The notes beneath the pieces were generated by a model. It did no database searches. It was not told the origin of the DNA and saw only the letters and a program-made list of their open reading frames with translations. Shown here piece after piece: positions 7,958 through 14,966 of a stretch of 64,000 nt of DNA. Source of the DNA: Microtetraspora sp. NBRC 16547 (lineage in GTDB: Bacteria > Actinomycetota > Actinomycetes > Streptosporangiales > Streptosporangiaceae); the NCBI RefSeq assembly GCF_030268965.1, contig NZ_BSSE01000002.1, positions 496,001 through 560,000 on the forward strand, written 5' to 3'. Positions within the stretch are counted from its first letter, which is position 1; each line of letters starts with the position of its first letter. The position numbers and the translations under genes are program-made.

Positions 7958-10500
7958 CACAGCCTCCCCAGGATTTCCAGCACGGTCCGGACGGCCGGCG
8001 CCGCCCGCTCGTCGTCGAGATCCGCCCCGTCGCCGGTTCCGTCGCCGGTTCGGCCGCCGGAGCCGCGGACGTCGGACGCACCGGCTCTCACCCGCTCGCC
8101 GATCGAGCGGCGTTCCGGCGCGGCGAAGGCGCCGAACGTGCGTCGCAGCAGCGGGAGCACGTCCACGAACGCCTCCGGGGACAGGCCGGTCAGCCAGCCG
8201 TCCACGGCCGCGAGGAGCCGCGAGTCGTGGACCAGCAGCAGCCCTCCCCCAGACAGGAAGCCCTCGATCCACGCGGCGGCCCGGGCGGGCGGATGGCCGA
8301 GCGACATCGCCCGTGACATGCGGATCTGGACATCGTCCGCCAACTGCGCGTCGAACAGGATGCGCACGAGGCGGCCCTCGATCACCCCGGGCAGGTCGCT
8401 CCTGTTCGCGAGGCTTCGCAATGTCGCGAGCCAGCGGTCGCGCGGCGAATCCCGCCCGGTCTCGTATCCGGCCTCACGCGCGGCGTCGTGCCCCGCCTCG
8501 TGTCCAGCACCCTGCCCCGCCTCGTGTCCAGCACCCTGCCCCGCCTCGTGTCCAGCACCCTGCCTCGCCTCGTGTCCAGCACCATGCCTCGCCTCGTGCC
8601 CGTCGTGACGGTGCCCGTCTCCTCTCGGCACGTCATGCAGCAGGGCCACCGCGGAATGGACCGCGTCGATCTGAGCCACCAGCTGCCGGGCCGGATCCTC
8701 GTCCAGGCCGGTCACCGCGATCGGGAGGCCGGCGCAGACACGGGTCAGCAGCGAGTCCACGATCGCGGCCAGCCCGGCCGAGGGCGTGCCCCGGACATCG
8801 CCGTACCGCTGGGCCCGTACCAGCGCGGGAAGCGCCGCCATCAGGTGCCCGACGTCGCTGTCCAGCGCCGCCCGGTCCCCGATCGCCCGCAGCACGTACG
8901 GCAGGGCGTCCGGCAGGTCGGCGAGAAGACACTTCTCGACCAGGGTGGTCAGCTCCGCGAGCGACACCTCCGGGGCGCCGTCCGCCTGATCCACCACCTG
9001 ATCGAGCGTGTGGTCCGCGGTCCGATCGCCGGCCGTCCCATCTCCGGCCGTCCCGTCACCGGCCGCTCGGTCCGGCGCGCCGTGAACCCCGAAGGCGTTA
9101 ACCAGGGCGCTCTTCCCGGCCAGCTCGCACACCCGGGCGGTGGCCGCCGCCTCGACGGTGATCCCCCAGACCGCGGCCTCGATCAGGCTCACGTCGAACT
9201 CGGGGCGCCACTCCAGCGTCCAGGACTCCTTGAACGTGCCCTTGCCCCTGGTCTCGCGCGGCGTGCCCCACGGGACCCCGATGAGCCGGAGCCGGTGCAG
9301 CAACCTGCTGCGGTCGAGGTCGAGCGTCCTGCGCAGGTCGAGGTCGTGGTCCCGCTCGAGCGCCTCGGGCTTGAGCTTCACGCGCCGCTGCTCCTCCCGC
9401 AGGTGCCGCTGCAACGGCACCATCGGGGTCGAATCGGGCACATGACCGAGCCGCTCCCCCACCACCATGCGGCGGTGGACCAGGTCTGCGGGCAGTTCGT
9501 CTCCCTCGCAGAGGACCGCGCGGACCGCCTCGCCGACCTCGCTCAGACCGGCCAGCGGCCGGTCCCGCAGCGTGGCGAGGCCGTGCGCGAGCCGTACGGC
9601 CTCGATGACGTGGGCGGAGGAGACGGGCAGGTCCTCCTGGCGGAGCACCGCCGCGGCCCGCGCCAGCCATCGCTCGATCGGCCGGTCCGGCGCGGTGAAG
9701 AGATGGTGGTACCACCCCGGAGAGGTGACGCCCGCGCCGTATCCGCTCCACGCGGCGAGCCGCCCGTGCGTCCACGGCACCCAGGTCATCTCGACCTTGA
9801 CCTTGGGCATTCCCTTGAGCAGCCGGTTGTCGTCGGCGGCCTTGGGAAGCGTCGCGAGCGCGGGAACGTGCCAGGCGCCGCACACGACGGCGATGTTCCC
9901 GAAGCCGTCCTTGACCGCCTGCCGGAGCGTCCTGCGCATGTACGCCTCGCGGCGTGCCTCGTGCGGGTCCGGCGTGTGCCCCTCGCGGACGGCGGCCATC
10001 GCCTCGGCGATGGCCTCGAACACCGAGCCGTGCCCGGCCTCGCCGTCCGTCCCGTGCTCGATCCGGTGCTCGACCGCGTCCTCCCACCACCGCTCCGGGT
10101 CGTCGTAACCCGCCGCCTCCGCCAGCGCGCCGATCGGATCGACGTGGACGGTCGGCTCCGCTTCGCGGCTCCGGCCTCCGCCGAGCGCGAGGGCGTGCGC
10201 CGCCGGCAGGTCGCAGAACCGCACCTCGACGCCGGCATCGGCCGCGTAGCGGATCGCCTGCCACTCGGGCGAGAACACGGCGAACGGCCAGAACGCGGCC
10301 TTGGACGGATCACCCGGCACGTGGGCGAGCAGTGCGACGGGCGGCTCCATGTCCGGTTCCGCGGCGAGCGGCACCAGCGCGTCCGCCTCCGGCGGCCCCT
10401 CGATGAGCACGATGTCCGGCTTCAACCGCTCCAGAGTGGAACGCACCGCCCGGGCGGACCCCGGACCGTGGTGCCGGACGCCCAGGATCGTGGTCGTCAC
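7957..10500 (-). CDS. DUF5682 family protein (YehM-like)
   Basis: The 847-aa product begins MTTTILGVRHHGPGSARAV and continues DIVLIEGPPEADALVPL, which I recognise as the N-terminus of the DUF5682 family. The fold at the N-terminus recalls TraB/erythromycin-esterase-like domains, with His-His and a Glu in EGPPE, but no activity is known to me. In the C-terminal third two low-complexity stretches interrupt the fold: a GDGTA-type run (9010-9060) and four to five copies of GHEAGQGA-like octapeptides (8491-8600). No signal peptide or membrane helix is visible. It lies between the MoxR ATPase and the VWA gene in the operon. E. coli yehM sits in the same context, from memory. It is probably a scaffold or effector of the AAA/VWA pair. 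Confidence 0.85.
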   Translation of the reverse strand: MTTTILGVRHHGPGSARAVRSTLERLKPDIVLIEGPPEADALVPLAAEPDMEPPVALLAHVPGDPSKAAFWPFAVFSPEWQAIRYAADAGVEVRFCDLPAAHALALGGGRSREAEPTVHVDPIGALAEAAGYDDPERWWEDAVEHRIEHGTDGEAGHGSVFEAIAEAMAAVREGHTPDPHEARREAYMRRTLRQAVKDGFGNIAVVCGAWHVPALATLPKAADDNRLLKGMPKVKVEMTWVPWTHGRLAAWSGYGAGVTSPGWYHHLFTAPDRPIERWLARAAAVLRQEDLPVSSAHVIEAVRLAHGLATLRDRPLAGLSEVGEAVRAVLCEGDELPADLVHRRMVVGERLGHVPDSTPMVPLQRHLREEQRRVKLKPEALERDHDLDLRRTLDLDRSRLLHRLRLIGVPWGTPRETRGKGTFKESWTLEWRPEFDVSLIEAAVWGITVEAAATARVCELAGKSALVNAFGVHGAPDRAAGDGTAGDGTAGDRTADHTLDQVVDQADGAPEVSLAELTTLVEKCLLADLPDALPYVLRAIGDRAALDSDVGHLMAALPALVRAQRYGDVRGTPSAGLAAIVDSLLTRVCAGLPIAVTGLDEDPARQLVAQIDAVHSAVALLHDVPRGDGHRHDGHEARHGAGHEARQGAGHEAGQGAGHEAGQGAGHEAGHDAAREAGYETGRDSPRDRWLATLRSLANRSDLPGVIEGRLVRILFDAQLADDVQIRMSRAMSLGHPPARAAAWIEGFLSGGGLLLVHDSRLLAAVDGWLTGLSPEAFVDVLPLLRRTFGAFAAPERRSIGERVRAGASDVRGSGGRTGDGTGDGADLDDERAAPAVRTVLEILGRL
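8491..8600. repeat. 24-bp in-frame tandem repeat inside the DUF5682 gene
   Basis: Three identical 24-bp units start at 8491, 8515 and 8539. A near copy follows at 8563 and a decayed copy at 8587. Each unit adds eight residues (GHEAGQGA type) to the protein without breaking the frame. Copy number could vary between strains by slippage. The units are seen directly. Confidence 0.9.
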
Positions 10501-10602
10501 CCGATCACCCGCCGTCCCGACTGCCCGGCCCTCCGCCCGGCCCTCTCCCCGGCCCGCTGTCCGGTCACGTCACCGGCTGCCCCACCCACCGCGGGGATGA
10601 GA

Positions 10603-11679
10603 TCAGCTCGCATCGCGGCAGGCCCGGTAGAAGTCGCGCCAGTCCTCGCGCTCGCGCACGACGGCCTCCAAGTATTCCTGCCAGACCACCCGGTCCGACA
10701 CGGGGTCCTGGACGACCGCGCCGACGATCCCCGCCGCCACGTCGGAGGGGCGCAGCACTCCGTCTCCGAAGTGCGCGGCGAGTGCGATGCCGCTGGTCAC
10801 CACCGAGATCGCCTCGGCCGTGCTGAGGGTGCCGCTCGGCGACTTGACCTTGGTCCGGCCGTCGGAGGTCACTCCGGAGCGCAGCTCGCGGAACACCGTG
10901 ACGACCCGGCGGATCTCCTCCAGACCGGCCGGCGTCTCGGGCAGTTCCAGCGAGCGGCCCAGTTGGGCGACCCGGCGGGAGACGATGTCGACCTCCTCCT
11001 CCGCGCTCGCGGGCACGGGCAGCACGACCGTGTTGAAGCGCCTGCGCAGGGCGCTGGACAGCTCGTTGACCCCGCGGTCCCGGTCGTTGGCGGTCGCGAT
11101 GACGTTGAAGCCCTTGGCCGCCTGGACCTCCTCGTTCAACTCCGGGATCGGGAGCGTCTTCTCCGAGAGAACGGTGATCAGCGCGTCCTGGACGTCGGAC
11201 GGCATGCGGGTGAGCTCCTCGACGCGGGCCAGCCGCCCCTCGGCCATCGCCCGCATGACGGGGCTCGGGGTCAGCGCCTGCCGGGACGGCCCCTCCGACA
11301 GCAGCCGGGCGTAGTTCCAGCCGTAACGGACGGCCTCCTCCGCGGTGCCGGCCGTGCCCTGCACCAGGAGGGTCGAGTCACCGCTGATCGCGGCGGCGAG
11401 GTGCTCCGACAGCCACGTCTTCGCCGTGCCGGGGACCCCGAGCAGCAGCAGCGCCCTGTCGGTGGCCAAAGTGGCGACCGCGACCTCGACGATCCTTCTC
11501 GGGCCGATGTACTTCGGCGTGATGACGCCCCCGGGATGGTGGGGGTCGCCCAGCAGGTACGTGGTGACCGCCCACGGTGAGAGCCGCCAGCCGGGCGGCC
11601 GCGGCCGGTCGTCGTCCTTGGCCAGGACCGCCAGCTCGTCCGCGTACTGATCTTCCGCGTGCGGACGCAGAACCGTCAC
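10603..11679 (-). CDS. MoxR-family AAA+ ATPase (YehL-like)
   Basis: This 358-aa ATPase has Walker A GVPGTAKT at residues 81-88, a Walker B-like VEEL in RLARVEELTRMP, sensor 1 in IATANDRDRG, and an arginine-finger region in ALRRRFNTV. MoxR ATPases form hexamers and remodel partner proteins, usually with a VWA cofactor, which here is two genes downstream. The GTG start at 11679 has GGAGG six bases upstream and overlaps the DUF5691 stop as GTGA. The longer open frame starts inside DUF5691 and is not real. A 102-bp gap separates it from DUF5682. Together with its neighbours it makes up the conserved SWIM-DUF5691-MoxR-DUF5682-VWA set. Confidence 0.93.
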   Translation of the reverse strand: MTVLRPHAEDQYADELAVLAKDDDRPRPPGWRLSPWAVTTYLLGDPHHPGGVITPKYIGPRRIVEVAVATLATDRALLLLGVPGTAKTWLSEHLAAAISGDSTLLVQGTAGTAEEAVRYGWNYARLLSEGPSRQALTPSPVMRAMAEGRLARVEELTRMPSDVQDALITVLSEKTLPIPELNEEVQAAKGFNVIATANDRDRGVNELSSALRRRFNTVVLPVPASAEEEVDIVSRRVAQLGRSLELPETPAGLEEIRRVVTVFRELRSGVTSDGRTKVKSPSGTLSTAEAISVVTSGIALAAHFGDGVLRPSDVAAGIVGAVVQDPVSDRVVWQEYLEAVVREREDWRDFYRACRDAS

Positions 11680-13256
11680 TTGTCCTCCTCGTCTAGCGGC
11701 CCGCCGGTCTCCGTGGCGGCGGTGCCATGTCCGTCGTCTGTCCGTCTCTCCGCGAGCCCGGCCGCGGATCCACCCGCGAGCCCGCCCGCGCGTGTGTCCG
11801 CGCGTGTTTCTGTGGTCCCGTCCGCGGCCAGCTCTCTGGCCATGTCGTAGCGGAACCGGAGCGTGGCGGACACCTCGTGAACCTCGGGAAGGTCCCGCAG
11901 CCGCGCCACCTGCTCGTACGCCGAGGGATCGAACCGCTCCCCGGCGAGCCGCGCCAGCTCGCTCGCGTTCCACGGCTGGGCCGTCGAGGTGGCGGCGATC
12001 TTCTCCAGTACGGCCTTGGCCAGCGGCACGCCCCACGGCCGGGGAATGCCGCCGAGCATCATGATCATCTGCCCGTCGACGGGGTGGCGGCGGACGAACT
12101 CCGCCGCCATGCGGGACTGCTCGGCCGGGGGAAGGATCGCGAGCAGGTCGGTCAGCGGCTCGACCTCGATCAGCGCCCGCGCCCAGAGGACGTCACGCTG
12201 GAGGATCGCCGCGCGGGTCCAGCCCATGCGGACCTCCCTGGCCCAGTCGCCGACCTCCATGGCGGTGATCTCCGCCGGAGAGCGGCCGAGATGCCCGGTC
12301 CAGAACGAGAGCGGCGTGTGGGCGATGACCTGCTGCAGCCACCAGCCTCGGTTCCCGGTCCCGCTGGGCGGCCTGGCCCGGACCCCGTCGCGCTCCATCG
12401 TGCTGTCGCACGCCTGCGGCGCCGTGGCGCGGAGCCGGTCGCCGTCCCGTGTGAGCAGCCGTGCCGCGCGCCCGGCCATCCGCGTCCCGAGCCGCGACTC
12501 CGGCAGCCGGGTGAGGAGGTCGGCGGCGGCCTGCCGCACCTCGCGGCGACGGTCGTCGAGCGCGTCCTCAAGGAACGGCTCGTCGGCCATCGTCAGCCCC
12601 TCGGCGAGGATCTGCGTGAACGCCGCGCGGTCCTCCGGCGTCTCCTTGCCCCATCCCGCGACGAGCAGTTCCCTGGCCGCCGCCGGATCGGTCGCGCGCA
12701 GCGCGGCCAGGAACGCCCGGCGGTCCCCGCTCGTGCCGAACTCCCACACGTCCGCGGACCCCGCGTGCCCGTCGGTCGGCTCCTCCTGGAGGTAGGACCA
12801 GGCGGGGTTGAGCCCGGCGAGCCACCGGCCGCGCGTCCCGGCCAGCACGCCCAGGTGCGCCCGGATCGACTGGTCCCGCGCCCCCAGGTCGAGGAGCCTC
12901 GGGACGAGCCGCGCCGGAACCCGCACGCCGCTCCCCGCCGCGATCTCCAGCCACTCCGCCAGCAGGCGTCCCTGCTCCCCGGCGAGGATCCGGGCCAGCC
13001 GGTCGCCCGCACCGCGGCCCACGAGAGGCCTGGTCTCGGGCGGGGCGGGTGGCAGCGGCCGGCCCCTATGCGGCCGCTGTCCCGCCCGCGCGCGTATCAC
13101 CCGCACGGCCGCCTGCTCCAGAAGATCGACCGGAGGCGCGACGGACGGGCCGCCGGGCAACGGCCTCCGGTCGGTGCCGACCAGCGCGGCGGACACCAGG
13201 TCCTCCCACTCCGCGGTCCCCGTCGCGGAGTCGCGGTCATGACGGGTCGTGGTCAC
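11676..13256 (-). CDS. DUF5691 family protein
   Basis: The 526-aa protein starts MTTTRHDRD and has the block WEDLVSAALVGTDRRPLP that I associate with DUF5691, a family found beside SWIM and MoxR genes in actinobacteria. The middle is rich in Leu/Ala helices with Arg spacing (DDRRREVRQAAADLLTRLPE), resembling HEAT-like repeats, so it may be a scaffold. The tail has a low-complexity Gly/Ala/Arg stretch. No catalytic motif, signal or membrane segment is seen. The GTG start overlaps the SWIM stop by GTGA, and its own stop overlaps the MoxR start, so the three are coupled. Function is not known. Confidence 0.82.
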   Translation of the reverse strand: MTTTRHDRDSATGTAEWEDLVSAALVGTDRRPLPGGPSVAPPVDLLEQAAVRVIRARAGQRPHRGRPLPPAPPETRPLVGRGAGDRLARILAGEQGRLLAEWLEIAAGSGVRVPARLVPRLLDLGARDQSIRAHLGVLAGTRGRWLAGLNPAWSYLQEEPTDGHAGSADVWEFGTSGDRRAFLAALRATDPAAARELLVAGWGKETPEDRAAFTQILAEGLTMADEPFLEDALDDRRREVRQAAADLLTRLPESRLGTRMAGRAARLLTRDGDRLRATAPQACDSTMERDGVRARPPSGTGNRGWWLQQVIAHTPLSFWTGHLGRSPAEITAMEVGDWAREVRMGWTRAAILQRDVLWARALIEVEPLTDLLAILPPAEQSRMAAEFVRRHPVDGQMIMMLGGIPRPWGVPLAKAVLEKIAATSTAQPWNASELARLAGERFDPSAYEQVARLRDLPEVHEVSATLRFRYDMARELAADGTTETRADTRAGGLAGGSAAGLAERRTDDGHGTAATETGGPLDEEDK

Positions 13257-14731
13257 AGCACCACCACCTTGCCTTCCTCATCCCATGTCGTCAGCGGCCG
13301 CAATCCGCGTGGCGTCCACTCGCAGGCGACGGTGACCGGGTGGCCGCCCGACACCGCGAGCAGCCGCCACGGCGTGCCGATCGACGAATCGAGCCGCAGC
13401 CCGCTCACCTCGGGGACGAGGTCGGGCCCGGAGTCCAGGGGCCCGGAGTCCAGGGGCCCGGAGTCCAGGGGGCCGGGATCCGCGAGGAGCCAGCCGCCGT
13501 CGTTCGCCGGGACGACCCCGGACAGCACCACGGGCCATGACTCGGTCCATGGATCACCGGCCAGCACGCCCGCCAGCAGGCCGGGTATCCGGGCGGCGCT
13601 CAGGCCGGGCGGCGGTCCCGCCTGGACGGCACCGTGCCGCCGGGCTACCAGCGCCCGGAGCGGGGCGGACCCCGGATAGAACGCCAGATCGGCGTCCACC
13701 GTGGTTCCGCTGACCAGGGACGCGTCCAGGGCCTGTCCCACGGGGGCGAACGACAGCACGAGCGCGGCCCGGCCGGTCTCCCTGCCGCGCAGCCAGACCC
13801 GGCGGGCGATCAGCCGGTCCTGCTCCTCGTCCCGGCTGCCGATCACGTCCCACCGGTCCCGGACCGCGGGCGACGCGAGAACCGTCTCCCTCGCCAGAGG
13901 GAACCCGATCCGGGATCGGACCACGTCGCCGAGAGCGGAAGGCAGCTCGGCCGTACGGCGGTGCGCGACGGCGAGCAGGTGAACCAGCGCGTACTCCCCG
14001 AGAAGGCGGCCCGGCCACTCCTCCTCGCGCAGCACGCCGGACAGCCGGGTGAACATCCCCGCGACTCCGGGCGCCTGCGCGTCGACCATGCGCTTGGCGA
14101 TCGCGTCCCAGTCGGCCGGGCCGGTCTGCCGGGCACCGGCGACGCCCTGCGCGATCTGGTCGGCCAGCCACCTCTCCAACTCGGACAACCCCGCGGTGAC
14201 CCGCTGCTCCCGTTGCTGGGCGCGCCGATCCGGCCGGCCCGATCCCCCCGGTCCGCCGGATCCGGCCGCGCCGTCCCCGTCATCGCCGTGCGCCCGGCCG
14301 TCCGGACCCGCAGTCCCGGCAGGCGCCCCCCGCTGGGCCGCGGTCTCCCGAACCGCCGCCTCCTGGGCCGCGGTCAGCCGGGACGCCTGCTTCAGCGCGC
14401 GGTCCCTGCGCTGGTCCAGCCACTCGGCGACCCAGTCCGCGGGCTCCTCCGCGGCGGGCACCCCGTCGGCCGACCAGAGCAGCAGCAGGCCGAGCGAGTG
14501 CTTGCAGGGAAACTTCCTGCTCGGGCAACTGCACCGGTACGCCGGCTCCGACAGGTCGACGCAGGCGCGGTACGGCTTCGACCCGCTTCCCTTGCACTCG
14601 CCCCAGAGCACCTCAGGGGTCACCCCGAGGGCGGACCACTTCCCGGGCGAGCTCACGCCCGTGGCGGCCTTCTGCGACGCCGCGTCGGGTGCCAGTGCCA
14701 GCACCTGATCGCGGCTCCACCTTTCGATCAC
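13253..14731 (-). CDS. SWIM zinc finger protein (YehQ-like), first gene of the MoxR operon
   Basis: The 492-aa protein carries a SWIM zinc-binding motif CxCx6CxH at residues 67-78 (Cys67, Cys69, Cys76, His78). SWIM domains bind DNA or proteins. The N-terminus IERWSRDQVLALAPDAAS is typical of the family. A low-complexity Gly/Asp/Arg linker lies near residues 150-175, and a GPLDS x3 repeat sits near the C-terminus (13430-13472). The start could be GTG 14731 or GTG 14740; neither has a good ribosome site. The real start cannot lie much further upstream because the extended frame loses coherence. It overlaps DUF5691 by four bases. It is divergent from the LAL regulator, with 235 bases between them. 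Confidence 0.87.
   Translation of the reverse strand: MIERWSRDQVLALAPDAASQKAATGVSSPGKWSALGVTPEVLWGECKGSGSKPYRACVDLSEPAYRCSCPSRKFPCKHSLGLLLLWSADGVPAAEEPADWVAEWLDQRRDRALKQASRLTAAQEAAVRETAAQRGAPAGTAGPDGRAHGDDGDGAAGSGGPGGSGRPDRRAQQREQRVTAGLSELERWLADQIAQGVAGARQTGPADWDAIAKRMVDAQAPGVAGMFTRLSGVLREEEWPGRLLGEYALVHLLAVAHRRTAELPSALGDVVRSRIGFPLARETVLASPAVRDRWDVIGSRDEEQDRLIARRVWLRGRETGRAALVLSFAPVGQALDASLVSGTTVDADLAFYPGSAPLRALVARRHGAVQAGPPPGLSAARIPGLLAGVLAGDPWTESWPVVLSGVVPANDGGWLLADPGPLDSGPLDSGPLDSGPDLVPEVSGLRLDSSIGTPWRLLAVSGGHPVTVACEWTPRGLRPLTTWDEEGKVVVL
13430..13472. repeat. 15-bp tandem repeat in the SWIM protein gene
   Basis: Three copies of a 15-bp unit (core cccggagtccagggg) run in frame and encode GPLDS three times near the C-terminus of the SWIM protein. 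This is the second gene of this operon to carry an in-frame repeat. Confidence 0.85.
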
Positions 14732-14966
14732 GCGCCGCACAGTAGCCAGCCCCGCCGACAAAACCGCGTCCTCGCGTCCCGTCCACCCGTAACCGCAGGT
14801 CAGCCTGTGTTCCACACGTACGCGCCGATCGGGGCCGAGGGTCCGGGATACGAGGGACGACCCTGGACGGACGACGCCCTCGCCCGCCCGACGCATGGGA
14901 TACCCGGCCTGTGTGGAAGATCCCGAGTACAGCGGCTATGTCCGAGCCGCGTGGCATACTCACGGC

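Noticed and set aside
8382-8636. Repetitive RRG-rich frame over the 24-bp repeats
   Set aside because: It is the alternative-frame shadow of the in-frame repeat in the DUF5682 gene. The array also lacks CRISPR spacer structure.
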